Shown: piece after piece, positions 38,158 to 46,589 of the stretch
Numbering within the stretch: position 1 is the first letter of the stretch
How the letters are laid out: every line of letters begins with the position of its first letter
Made by a program: the position numbers and the translations under genes
The notes under the pieces: model-generated
What the model saw: the letters and a program-made list of their open reading frames with translations, nothing else
The model's database searches: none
What the model was told of the DNA's origin: nothing
NCBI RefSeq assembly: GCF_003755175.1
Contig: NZ_RKHX01000003.1
Location: 186,001-250,000 of the forward strand
Reading direction: 5' to 3'
Origin: Cellulomonas sp. PhB150
Lineage (GTDB): Bacteria > Actinomycetota > Actinomycetes > Actinomycetales > Cellulomonadaceae
Length of the DNA stretch: 64,000 bases

Positions 38158-39576
38158 ATGAGTACCACCGCCGCCCGCCGCGCCGAGAAGGCGGCCCGTC
38201 CGGGCTTCCGCTGCACCGAGTGCGGCTGGACCGCTGCCAAGTGGGCCGGCCGCTGCGGCGAGTGCCAGGCGTGGGGCACGGTGCTCGAGGACTCGGGCCC
38301 CGGCGGCGGCGCTCCGAAGACGGTGGCAGCCGCCCCGACGCGGGCGCCCGCGCGGCCGATCAGCGAGATCTCGGTCGAGTCCGCGCTCGCCCGGGCCACC
38401 GGGGTCGACGAGCTGGACCGCGTGCTCGGCGGAGGCCTGGTCCCCGGGGCCGTGGTGCTCCTGGCGGGCGAGCCGGGTGTCGGCAAGTCGACCCTGCTGC
38501 TCGACGTGGCCGCCCGCGCGGCGCGCGGTGGCCGGCGGGTCCTGTACGTGACGGGCGAGGAGTCCGTCGCCCAGATCCGGCTACGTGCCGGCCGCATCGG
38601 CGCGCTGGACCCGAACCTGCTGATCGCCGACGAGACCGACCTGGCGACCGTCCTCGGCCACATCGAGCAGGTCGACCCGGACCTGTTCGTCCTCGACTCC
38701 GTCCAGACCATCGCCTCCGCGGCCGTCGAGGGCACCGCAGGCGGCGTCGCGCAGGTCCGCGAGGTCAGCGCCGCGGTGATCCAGGCGGCCAAGTCGCGGG
38801 ACATGCCCGTGGTGCTCGTCGGTCACGTCACCAAGGACGGCTCCGTCGCCGGCCCCCGCACGCTCGAGCACCTGGTCGACGTGGTCTGCCAGTTCGAGGG
38901 CGACCGCCACTCGCGCCTGCGGATGCTCCGCGCGACCAAGAACCGCTACGGACCCACCGACGAGGTGGGCTGCTTCGACCTGTCCGAGCAGGGCATCGTC
39001 GGCCTCGCCGACCCCTCGGGGTTGTTCATGTCGCAGTCCCACAACCCCGTCCCGGGCACGTGCCTCACCGTGACGCTCGAGGGCCGCCGTCCGCTGGCCA
39101 CCGAGATCCAGGCGCTCGTCGCCCCCTCACAGGTGCCGAACCCCCGCCGCACGACGAGCGGCGTCGACTCCTCCCGGCTGGCCATGGTGCTCGCGGTCCT
39201 GCAGCGCCGCCTCGGTGCCCGCCTCGCGGACCAGGACGTCTACGTCTCGACCGTCGGCGGCGCGCGCGTCGTCGAGCCCGCCGCCGACCTCGCCCTCGCG
39301 CTGGCCGCGGTGGGCTCGCGCGAGAACACCTCGCTGCCGCGCGGGCTCGTCGCGATCGGCGAGGTCGGCCTGGCCGGGGAGATCCGGAACGTGTCCGGCG
39401 TGGGGCGCCGGCTCGCCGAGGCCGCGCGGCTCGGGTTCACGCGCGCGATCGTGCCGCACGCCTCCGTCGCCGGGCTGGCGGTGCCGAAGGGGATGACCGT
39501 CCTCGGCGCCTCCGACCTGGCGCAGGCCGTGCAGGTGGCGAACATGACAGACAACGTGGTGCCGATCCGCCGGTGA
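38158..39576 (+). CDS. radA: DNA repair protein RadA (Sms)
   Basis: A 472-residue branch-migration ATPase for recombination intermediates. N-terminal zinc finger CTECGWTAAKWAGRCGECQ, Walker A LLAGEPGVGKSTLLLDVA, Walker B region DLFVLDSVQTI, the RadA-specific KNRYG motif (RATKNRYGPTDEVG), and a Lon-like C-terminal domain (GLVAIGEVGLAGEIRNVSGV). ATG at 38158 gives the family's usual N-terminus; the upstream frame to 38128 lacks a ribosome-binding site. In many actinobacteria disA follows directly; here it is 9.6 kb away. Confidence 0.95.
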   Translation: MSTTAARRAEKAARPGFRCTECGWTAAKWAGRCGECQAWGTVLEDSGPGGGAPKTVAAAPTRAPARPISEISVESALARATGVDELDRVLGGGLVPGAVVLLAGEPGVGKSTLLLDVAARAARGGRRVLYVTGEESVAQIRLRAGRIGALDPNLLIADETDLATVLGHIEQVDPDLFVLDSVQTIASAAVEGTAGGVAQVREVSAAVIQAAKSRDMPVVLVGHVTKDGSVAGPRTLEHLVDVVCQFEGDRHSRLRMLRATKNRYGPTDEVGCFDLSEQGIVGLADPSGLFMSQSHNPVPGTCLTVTLEGRRPLATEIQALVAPSQVPNPRRTTSGVDSSRLAMVLAVLQRRLGARLADQDVYVSTVGGARVVEPAADLALALAAVGSRENTSLPRGLVAIGEVGLAGEIRNVSGVGRRLAEAARLGFTRAIVPHASVAGLAVPKGMTVLGASDLAQAVQVANMTDNVVPIRR

Positions 39577-39592
39577 GCCTCAGGTCCCGGCG

Positions 39593-40075
39593 ATGACGTC
39601 GCCAGATCCGACGACGTCAGCGGCGTCCTGCCGCTGGAGCCTCACCGCCGGCCGCCGGTGGTACCTCGTCGCGTGGGACCGGGACCGCGACGACTGGCGC
39701 ACCTTCCGGCTCGACCGGCTCGCGCGCCCGTGGGCGACCTCGGGGCACTTCACGCCCCGCCAGATCCCCGGCGGGGACGCGGCGGCGTACGTCGCCGGCG
39801 CCATCGGCTCGATCCCCCGTGAGCGGGTTGCCACCCTCGCCCTGGGCGCCGCGCTCGACGACCTCGCAGAGGTGCTGCGGTGGGTGGACCACGAGGTGGT
39901 CGAGGCCACGAGCGGGGGCACGGTGATCCAGATCCGTGGCGAGGACGACGGGCGGCTGGCCATGACGGTGGCCCGCATCGCTCTCACCACGTCCGTGCGC
40001 GTGATCGAACCCGACGACCTCGTGCACGCCGTCGAGCGCCTCGGCGCCCACCTCACGGGCCAGGGTCGACGATGA
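39593..40075 (+). pseudogene. Remnant of a WYL-domain transcriptional regulator
   Basis: About 140 residues match the C-terminal half of YafY/DeoR-like WYL regulators: GRRWYLVAWDRDRDDWRTFR, then LDRLARPW, and a helical tail ending VERLGAHLTG. The N-terminal winged helix and the first WYL strands are missing. Just upstream another frame encodes SGVLPLEPHR (around 39616-39645), which normally sits right before RLTAGRRWYL in one polypeptide. Duplicating CTCACCGC at this point would restore the frame, so an 8-base slippage deletion fits. The DNA before that is the end of radA, so the 5' part is gone. It may be silent. Confidence 0.7.
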
Positions 40076-40145
40076 ACCGCGACGGATGTCCGACGTCCCG
40101 AGCAGCACGTTCTCGTGGCGCAGCGCGACGTCCTGGTACCGCGCA

Positions 40146-40176
40146 GACGCCCGCGTCCCACACGTGGGTGGGCGTC
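40146..40176 (-). terminator. Hairpin at the end of the chitosanase operon
   Basis: GACGCCC (40146-40152) pairs with GGGCGTC (40170-40176), with an inner CCCAC/GTGGG and a small bulge. It overlaps the chitosanase stop codon at the end of the minus-strand operon, so it is a possible terminator. No T tract. Confidence 0.45.
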
Positions 40177-41047
40177 AGCGGGCACTCGGCAGGGTGAGGA
40201 TCTCGAACGGGTCCCCGTAGACGTGCCACCGCAGCGGCGGGTCGAGGTCGAGGTTGCCCGCGTCGAGGAACACCCGCTGCGCGTCGTCGACCCGGCTCGT
40301 GTCGCTGTGCGCCTCCTCCTTGTCCATCTCGACGACCCGTTCGTCGAGGAACGCGTTGAGGTAAGCGGTCTCGTCCCCACCAGCCGCAGGCGTCGCGGCC
40401 GTGGCGAGCGCGCGGGTGCGGATGCCCTGCATGCCGTCGTACCCGTGCATCACCGCGGCGTCGTAGTAGGCGAACTGGCCCAGGGCGCCGAGCCCGTCGG
40501 CCTGGGCGTCCGCGACCGACGGGTCGAAGTAGACCGTGTCGCGCTCGTGGTCCTGGGCTGCCTGGAAGGTCGGGTCGCCCGCGGCCTGCGCCCACGCGGC
40601 GACGTAGCCGGGGTCCAGGCCCTCGTGCGAGTCGGAGCCGTCGACCGCGCGCAGCGCCGGGAGGTAGGCCGCCAACGGGTTGTCGGGCTCGGTCCTCGTG
40701 TACGCCTCGACGAGCTCGAGCATGTCCGACGTCCCCGAGCAGAAGCCGATGATCCCCGCGGTGTAGCCGCGGCCGTCGCCGATGTCCTCGATGTAGGCGT
40801 ACTGGGCCTTCCAGTCGAGCGAGGAGTTCTCGGCGCTGGAGACGAGCTCCATCGCCATCTCCTTGTGCGCGGGGTCCTCGAGGCCGACGCGGGCCGCGAC
40901 CGAGGCGGCCGACGCGGCCGACGACGGAGCCGCCGGCGGGGCCGGGGCGGTCGGCGTGGACGAGCACCCGGCGCACGCGAGCACCAGCGCGAACGGCAGG
41001 GCGAACGGCAGGGCGAACGGCAGGGCGACGAGCATGCGTGCAGCCAT
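40175..41047 (-). CDS. GH46 chitosanase, lipoprotein
   Basis: A 290-residue chitosan hydrolase. The GH46 core matches Streptomyces CsnA closely: SSAENSSLDWKAQYAYIED, DGRGYTAGIIGFCSGTSDML, DNPLAAYLPALRAVDGSDSH. The catalytic acid Glu73 and the second carboxylate Asp91 keep the family's 18-residue spacing. The signal peptide contains a repeated PFAL segment and ends VLACAGCSS, with Cys25 or Cys28 as lipidation site, then a Pro/Ala/Ser linker. Unlike most freely secreted chitosanases it appears membrane-tethered. GGAGGCTCCTG precedes the ATG. It is only 19 bases after the sugar-kinase gene, making it the last gene of the operon. Confidence 0.93.
   Translation of the reverse strand: MAARMLVALPFALPFALPFALVLACAGCSSTPTAPAPPAAPSSAASAASVAARVGLEDPAHKEMAMELVSSAENSSLDWKAQYAYIEDIGDGRGYTAGIIGFCSGTSDMLELVEAYTRTEPDNPLAAYLPALRAVDGSDSHEGLDPGYVAAWAQAAGDPTFQAAQDHERDTVYFDPSVADAQADGLGALGQFAYYDAAVMHGYDGMQGIRTRALATAATPAAGGDETAYLNAFLDERVVEMDKEEAHSDTSRVDDAQRVFLDAGNLDLDPPLRWHVYGDPFEILTLPSAR
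40989..41024. repeat. 12-bp tandem repeat inside the chitosanase signal peptide
   Basis: Three exact copies of GCGAACGGCAGG encode, on the minus strand, the repeating hydrophobic unit Pro-Phe-Ala-Leu. Slippage by one unit changes the signal core length by four residues without shifting the frame. Confidence 0.9.
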
Positions 41048-41066
41048 CAGGAGCCTCCGGAGACGA

Positions 41067-42050
41067 TCACGTTGCCAGGACGGGGTGTCCGCCGATGGTC
41101 GCCCGCAGGCGGTCGGCGGCGGACGGGTCGGCGCCGGCGGCCTCGAGGACGAGCAGCGCCGCACCGAGCACGGGCCGCTCGGACAGGAAGGTGAGCGCGG
41201 CGCGCGGCGCACCCGCGAGCAGGCGCGTGCGGATCGCCTCGGTGAGCACCGCGTCACGGGCGGCCAGCACTCCGCCTCCGAGCACCACGGGCACGGCCAC
41301 GTCGAGCAGGTCCAGCCGCGTCAGGGCGGTGAGCGCGAGGGCCGCGATCTCGTCGGCCTGCCGCTCGACGACGGAACGCGCGACCGGGTCCCCGGCCGCC
41401 GACGCGGCGAGCAGGACGGGCGCGAGCAGCGTGTAGGCGCGGTCGGACAGGCGGCCGAAGTGCAGGTCCTCGATGACGGCCGACATGTCGGGCCGGTCGA
41501 GCGCCGAGGGGACCAGCACGGACAGGTCCGTCGAAGGGCCACGGCCGTCGACGGCTCGGGCCGCGTGCCACACGGCCTGCTCCCCCAGCTCCCAGCCCCC
41601 GCCCCAGTCGCCCGAGATGCGGCCGAGGGCCGGGAAGCGGGCGGTGGCGCCGTCGGCTCGTCGGCCGACGCAGTTGATGCCCGTCCCGCAGACGACGGCG
41701 ACGCCCTCGTCCGACGGGGTGCCCGCCCGGAGCAGGGCGAACGTGTCGTTGTCGACGACGAGCGCGGCCGGCAGCCACGGCAGGGTGGCCAGCGCGGCGC
41801 GGAAGGTCGCGATCTCCACGGGCAGGTCCAGGCCCGAGAGGTAGATGCCCGCCCGGGTCACCGTCGACCCCGGCAGGGAACCGAGCACCGAGCGCACCAG
41901 GGAGTCGATCACCGCGAGCGCCGGCTCCACCCCGATGATCTGGGGGCACGAGCCGCCCCCGCGAGCGTGCCCGAGCACGGTGCCGTCGGGCGCGAGGGCG
42001 AGCACGTCCGTCTTCGAGCCGCCCCCGTCCACGGCGAGCAGGATCGTCAT
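41067..42050 (-). CDS. BadF/BadG-family sugar kinase (glucosamine / N-acetylglucosamine kinase-like)
   Basis: A 327-residue ASKHA-fold kinase. Phosphate 1: LLAVDGGGSKTDVLALAPDG. Catalytic region: ALVVDNDTFALLRAGTPSDE. Phosphate 2: VAVVCGTGINCVGRRADG. Adenosine motif: VPVVLGGGVLAARD. This PF01869 group includes eukaryotic GlcNAc kinase and the Vibrio glucosamine kinase GspK. Between a GH4 gene (4-base overlap) and a chitosanase gene it most likely phosphorylates glucosamine, GlcNAc or a chito-disaccharide; the acceptor is inference. Confidence 0.88.
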   Translation of the reverse strand: MTILLAVDGGGSKTDVLALAPDGTVLGHARGGGSCPQIIGVEPALAVIDSLVRSVLGSLPGSTVTRAGIYLSGLDLPVEIATFRAALATLPWLPAALVVDNDTFALLRAGTPSDEGVAVVCGTGINCVGRRADGATARFPALGRISGDWGGGWELGEQAVWHAARAVDGRGPSTDLSVLVPSALDRPDMSAVIEDLHFGRLSDRAYTLLAPVLLAASAAGDPVARSVVERQADEIAALALTALTRLDLLDVAVPVVLGGGVLAARDAVLTEAIRTRLLAGAPRAALTFLSERPVLGAALLVLEAAGADPSAADRLRATIGGHPVLAT

Positions 42051-43309
42051 CGGACCCACGCGAGGTGGTCGCGGTTCGCGTCGAGCAGCAGGTCCGTCAG
42101 GCGGGCGGCTCGCGCGTGCTGCCCGACGAGCGGGTGCGCGAGCAGCGCGCGCTCCACGCGAGCCCGGCCGCCGTGCAGCGCCGCCTCGAGCGCGAGCCGC
42201 TCGTAGTCGGCGACGTGCGCGACGAGGCCCGCCGCCGGGGAGGCGAGCGGCGCGGCCGGCAGCGGCTGGACGCCGGCAGCACCGACGACGGCGGGGACCT
42301 CGATGACGTGGTCGTCGGGCAGGAACGGCAGGACGCCGTCGTTGCGGACGTTGACGACCTGCACGTCGCCGCGGTCGGCCGTCAGGGACGCGAGCAGGTC
42401 GACGGCGGCCTCGGAGTAGAACGCCCCGCCGCGGCGGGACAGCGCCTCGGGCTTGGTGTCGACCGACGGGTCGGCGTACTGCGCGAGCAGCTCGGCCTCG
42501 ACCTCCATGACGGCCTGCGCGCGGCTGGGACCACCTGCGAGCTGCTCCGCGAGGACCTCGTCGTGCGCGTAGTAGTACCGCAGGTAGTACGACGGCACGC
42601 AGCCCAGCAGGTCGAGCACCGCGGGGTCGAGCTCGACCTCCTCGGCCAGCTCGGATCGGTGCGACGCCAGGAGCGACGGGAGCCGGTCGACCCCGTCGAC
42701 GAACGCGCCGCGCTCCCACGTGAGGTGGTTGAGGCCCACATGGTCGAGCTGGACGGCCGACGGCGCGACGTCGAGCATCGCCGCGAACCGCCGCTGGAAC
42801 CCGATCGCCACGTTGCACAGCCCCACGGCGCGGTGGCCGTCGTCGAGCAGCGCCCGGGTGACGATCCCGACGGGGTTGGTGAAGTCGACGATCCACGCGT
42901 CGGGTGCGGCGTGCCGGCGCACCAGGTCCGCCACCGACAGCACCACGGGCACCGTCCGCAGCGCCTTGGCGAGCCCGCCCGGACCGGTGGTCTCCTGGCC
43001 GAGGCAGCCGCACGCGTGCGGGAAGGTCTCGTCGGAGTGCCGCGCGGCCTGGCCGCCGATCCGCAGCTGCAGCAGCACGACGGACGCGTCCGCGACACCG
43101 GCGGCGACGTCGGACGTCGTCGTGACGGTCACGTCGTACCCGGCCCGGGCGAACATCCGCCGCGACACCCCCGAGACGAGCGAGAGCCGCGAGGCATCGG
43201 GGTCGACGAGGCAGAGCTCGGTCAGGGGCAACAACGAACGCAGGCGCGCGAAGCCGTCGACCAGCTCGGGCGTGTACGTCGACCCTCCGCCGACGACGGT
43301 GAGCTTCAT
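42047..43309 (-). CDS. GH4 phospho-beta-glycosidase (ChbF / 6-phospho-beta-glucosidase-like)
   Basis: A 420-residue NAD+- and metal-dependent glycosidase. The N-terminal Rossmann motif is LTVVGGGSTYTPELVDGF. Then VDFTNPVGIVT, the metal-site Cys165 in VGLCNVAIGFQRR, and the His in VGLNHLTWERG. GH4 enzymes oxidise C3 of a usually 6-phosphorylated sugar and eliminate the aglycone. The beta-type 6-phospho group includes E. coli ChbF, which acts on phospho-chitobiose. No PTS gene is present; the adjacent kinase could supply the phosphate. Overlaps the permease before and the kinase after by 4 bases each. Confidence 0.9.
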   Translation of the reverse strand: MKLTVVGGGSTYTPELVDGFARLRSLLPLTELCLVDPDASRLSLVSGVSRRMFARAGYDVTVTTTSDVAAGVADASVVLLQLRIGGQAARHSDETFPHACGCLGQETTGPGGLAKALRTVPVVLSVADLVRRHAAPDAWIVDFTNPVGIVTRALLDDGHRAVGLCNVAIGFQRRFAAMLDVAPSAVQLDHVGLNHLTWERGAFVDGVDRLPSLLASHRSELAEEVELDPAVLDLLGCVPSYYLRYYYAHDEVLAEQLAGGPSRAQAVMEVEAELLAQYADPSVDTKPEALSRRGGAFYSEAAVDLLASLTADRGDVQVVNVRNDGVLPFLPDDHVIEVPAVVGAAGVQPLPAAPLASPAAGLVAHVADYERLALEAALHGGRARVERALLAHPLVGQHARAARLTDLLLDANRDHLAWVR

Positions 43310-44199
43310 CCCTTCACCCCCGTCAGGGTCACGCCGCGCACGAAGGACCGTTGCGCGAGCAGGAAGACGAGCACGACCGGCACCATCGCGATGAGCGTGG
43401 CCGCCATCGTCAGGTTCCAGTCCACCGACCGCGACCCGCGGAACTGCGCGAGCGCGTAGGAGACCGGCCAGGCGTTCTCGTTCTCGGACGTGTAGAGCAG
43501 CGGCCCGTAGTAGTCGTTCCAGGACGCGAAGAACAAGAAGATCGACGTGGCCGCGATGCCGGGGCGGGCCATCGGGAGCACGACCTTCCACAGGGTGCGG
43601 ACCTCGCCGCACCCGTCGATCCGGGCGGCCTCGGTGTACTCGCGCGGGATCGTCAGGAAGAACTGGCGCAGCAGGAAGATCGAGAACGCGTCGCCCAGCA
43701 GGTTGGGCAGGATGAGCGGCCACAGGCTCCCGGTCAGGCCCAGGTTCGACCACATGACGTACAGCGGCACCGACGTGACCTGCGGCGGGAGCAGCATCGC
43801 GCCGATGATCGCGAACATGATGAACCGCGAGCCGCGGAACTGGATGCGCGCCAGGGCGTACGCGGCCGGGACCGACGAGAGCAGCATGAAGAGCGTCGCC
43901 GCGCCGGCGTAGAGGAACGAGTTGCCGAAGTACTTGAGCATCGGCAGCTTCTCGAACACCTCCGCGAAGTTCTCCCAGTGCCACGACGTCGGCCACGCGA
44001 ACGCGGTCCCTGCCTGGGCGGGCGACATCACGGACGTGAGCAGCACGAACACGAAGGGCGCCACGAAGATCACCGCGAGCGCGATGAGCAGCGCGTGGTC
44101 CGCGACGAAGACGAGCGGAGTCCGCTTGCGCAGGCTCGCGCCGTCGACGCCGGCGCGCGAGGCACGGACCGGCGGGCGGGTCAGGGTCGGCGCGGTCAA
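43306..44199 (-). CDS. Sugar ABC transporter permease (MalG-like)
   Basis: A 297-residue permease with six helices and the EAA motif EYTEAARIDGCGEVRTLWKVVLP (split: EYTEAARIDGCGE, then VRTLWKVVLPMARPG). The TTG start at 44199 is supported by GGAGG seven bases upstream and a TTGA overlap with the stop of the MalF-like gene. No ATPase is encoded in this operon, so a shared MsiK-type ATPase encoded elsewhere is expected, as for other actinobacterial CUT1 sugar transporters. Confidence 0.92.
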   Translation of the reverse strand: MTAPTLTRPPVRASRAGVDGASLRKRTPLVFVADHALLIALAVIFVAPFVFVLLTSVMSPAQAGTAFAWPTSWHWENFAEVFEKLPMLKYFGNSFLYAGAATLFMLLSSVPAAYALARIQFRGSRFIMFAIIGAMLLPPQVTSVPLYVMWSNLGLTGSLWPLILPNLLGDAFSIFLLRQFFLTIPREYTEAARIDGCGEVRTLWKVVLPMARPGIAATSIFLFFASWNDYYGPLLYTSENENAWPVSYALAQFRGSRSVDWNLTMAATLIAMVPVVLVFLLAQRSFVRGVTLTGVKG

Positions 44200-45131
44200 C
44201 TGGCCACCTCCGGGCTGAACGAGGAGAAGCGGCGCAGCAGCACGAACGTGACGGCGCCGGCGACGACGAGCAGCACGACCGCCATCGCCGAGGCGTAGCC
44301 GAACAGGTTGGCGCCGAACGCCTTGGAGTACAGGAGCTGGCCGTAGGTCAGCGTCGAGCCGTCCGGCCAGCCGAGCGTGGTCGAGGTACCGGCCCCGACG
44401 GACGACTTGCCCATCGCGGTCGACGAGGCCACCGCGGGCTCGGTGAAGTACTGCAGCGCGGCGATCACGCCCGTGATCAGGGCGAACAGCAGCACCGGCG
44501 CCATGTTGGGGATGGTGATGTGCCGGAAGCGCTGCAGCCCGTTCGCGCCGTCGAGCTCGGCGGCCTCGTACTGCTCGGTGGGGACGTCGAGCAGCGCGGC
44601 CAGGAAGATCACCATGATGTCGCCCAGCACCCAGAGCCCGAGCATGACGAGGGCCGGCTTGGACCACGACGGGTCGGTGAACCACCCGGGGCCCTGGATG
44701 CCGACCGCCTCGAGCAACCTGTTCACCGGGCCGGTGGCGGGGTTGAGCAGGAAGACGAAGGCGATCGTGGAGGCCACCGGCGGGACGAGCGCCGGCAGGT
44801 AGTAGAGGGTGCGCAGGGCGCCCGACGAGCGCCGGGCGCGGGTCAGCGCCCAGGCGACGAGCATGGCCCCGGCGATCCGCACCGGCACGAGGATCGCGAC
44901 GAACCACAACGTGTTCAGCGCGGCCTGGCCGATGAGCGGGTCCCCGCCGAACAGGAACTTCCAGTTCGCGAAGTTGTTCCACCGTGGCGCGTTCGACAGG
45001 TCGAACGCGGTGAACGAGTAGACGACGGTCATGATCAGCGGGAAGACGAAGAAGATGATCATGCCGAGCAACGACGGTGCGAGGAACGCGAACGCCGTCC
45101 AGGTGCGACGGCGGCGGATCGCCGGGCCCAT
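44196..45131 (-). CDS. Sugar ABC transporter permease (MalF-like)
   Basis: A 311-residue permease starting with a basic tail RRRRTWTAFAFLAPSLLG. It has six helices and an EAA loop YEAAELDGANGLQRFRHITI. CUT1 family, partner of the MalG-like protein. It starts three bases after the binding-protein stop. Confidence 0.92.
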   Translation of the reverse strand: MGPAIRRRRTWTAFAFLAPSLLGMIIFFVFPLIMTVVYSFTAFDLSNAPRWNNFANWKFLFGGDPLIGQAALNTLWFVAILVPVRIAGAMLVAWALTRARRSSGALRTLYYLPALVPPVASTIAFVFLLNPATGPVNRLLEAVGIQGPGWFTDPSWSKPALVMLGLWVLGDIMVIFLAALLDVPTEQYEAAELDGANGLQRFRHITIPNMAPVLLFALITGVIAALQYFTEPAVASSTAMGKSSVGAGTSTTLGWPDGSTLTYGQLLYSKAFGANLFGYASAMAVVLLVVAGAVTFVLLRRFSSFSPEVAS

Positions 45132-45134
45132 GAC

Positions 45135-46475
45135 TCAGCTCCCGGCCTGCAGCTTGACCGCTGCGTCGATCTCGGAGTCGACCGTCTTCAGCATCGCGCC
45201 GAGGTCGTCGACGTCACCCTGCTGCCACTTGGCCGTGTGGGTGCCGAAGATCGTCTGGTACTCCGCGCCGATGCCGCTGGGCGGGGTCGTCGAGGAGTGC
45301 TCGTTCTCGAAGACGTCGAGGAACGTCTGGAACTGCGGCGAGACCTCGAGGTCGGGCGACGTGATCGCGTCGTGCATCGTCGGCACGTTCTTCAGCCCGT
45401 TCGAGAGCTTGACCTGCGCGCCCGTGTCCGTCGTCAGGTACTTGATGAACGCCCAGGCCGCCTCGGGGTTCGTCGAGCCCTTGCCGATGCCGACGATGTT
45501 GCCGGTGATGTAGCCGCCGCCGTAGGTGTCCTCGAACCCGTCGGCGGACGGGAACGGCGCGGTGCCGTAGTCGAGGTCCTTGGCCTGGTCGGCGATGAAC
45601 GCGGTGCGGTACTCGCCGTCGAGGTTCATCGCGACCCGGCCGGTCTGGAAGTCGTTCTGCGCGGAGAACTCCTCGCCGAGGCCGGCCTGGAACTTGGCGA
45701 GCTTGTCGTAGCCGCCGAGCTTGGCGATGAGGTCCTTCTGCCAGTTCAGCAGCGTGGTCCAGCCCGCCGAGCCGGAGATCGCCGACGTGCCGTCGTCGTT
45801 GAGCCACTGCGCGTCGGCCGACGGCGCCCAGTGCGCCTCCGCGTTCTCGTAGTAGCCGAGCAGCGGCATGAAGCCGAGCGTGTCGATCGAGCCGTCCTTC
45901 TTGAAGGTCGTGAGCTTGACGGCCATGTCGGTCAGCTCGGCGAGCGTCTTGGGCGGCTCGGTGTAGCCGGCCGCGGCCAGCAGCTTCTTGTTGTAGTAGA
46001 GCCCGTAGACGTCGGCCAGGGCCGGCATCGTGCAGCGCTTGCCGTCGTACTCGGTGTAGCCGAGCACGGTGTCGGGGATCTGCGTCAGGTCGACCTTGTC
46101 GCGCGTGATGAAGCTGGACAGGTCCGTGAAGTCGCCCGACGAGCACAGCGGGCCCACCTGGTCCGTGGAGTAGCTCAGGCCGACGTCGATGGGCTGGCCG
46201 GCGGAGATCGCCTGGCGCATCTTCTGGTCGTCCTGGCCCGACTTCACGACGACCTTGACGCCGGGGTTGGCGGCCTCGAAGTCGTCGACGACCGACTGGA
46301 TGACGTCGGCCTCGCGGTCGGTGAAGAAGTGCCAGAACTGGATCGTGCCGGACACCGTGGCGGGTGCCGAGGCGGCCGCCGTCGGGCCGTCCGAGGGCGA
46401 GCCGCTGCACGAGGCGGTGGCCAGTGCGAGCGACACGAGGGCGGGGACGACGAGGAGCGCACGTCGTGATCTCAC
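45135..46475 (-). CDS. Sugar ABC transporter solute-binding lipoprotein (family 1)
   Basis: A 446-residue exported lipoprotein. The signal peptide ends ALATASC, followed by a Ser/Ala linker. Family 1 features: GTIQFWHFFTDREADVIQSV, VDDFEAANPGVKVVVKSGQD, DVYGLYYNKKLLAAAGYTEP, AAWAFIKYLTTDTGAQVKLS. It would deliver chito- or gluco-oligosaccharides to the MalFG-like permeases; the ligand is inferred from the neighbouring GH4 and GH46 genes. It lies 114 bases downstream of the ROK gene, a gap without a clear hairpin, so it may also have its own promoter there. Confidence 0.92.
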   Translation of the reverse strand: MRSRRALLVVPALVSLALATASCSGSPSDGPTAAASAPATVSGTIQFWHFFTDREADVIQSVVDDFEAANPGVKVVVKSGQDDQKMRQAISAGQPIDVGLSYSTDQVGPLCSSGDFTDLSSFITRDKVDLTQIPDTVLGYTEYDGKRCTMPALADVYGLYYNKKLLAAAGYTEPPKTLAELTDMAVKLTTFKKDGSIDTLGFMPLLGYYENAEAHWAPSADAQWLNDDGTSAISGSAGWTTLLNWQKDLIAKLGGYDKLAKFQAGLGEEFSAQNDFQTGRVAMNLDGEYRTAFIADQAKDLDYGTAPFPSADGFEDTYGGGYITGNIVGIGKGSTNPEAAWAFIKYLTTDTGAQVKLSNGLKNVPTMHDAITSPDLEVSPQFQTFLDVFENEHSSTTPPSGIGAEYQTIFGTHTAKWQQGDVDDLGAMLKTVDSEIDAAVKLQAGS

Positions 46476-46589
46476 TGCGGTACTCCGATCTGGGTGGTGC
46501 GCCGGGTCTCGGGTACGACGAAGAGACGTCCGGCGCTGGGCGCGGGCGGTGCGGGATGTGGGGTGCTGGGTGGGGCGCTAGGTGGGTCG

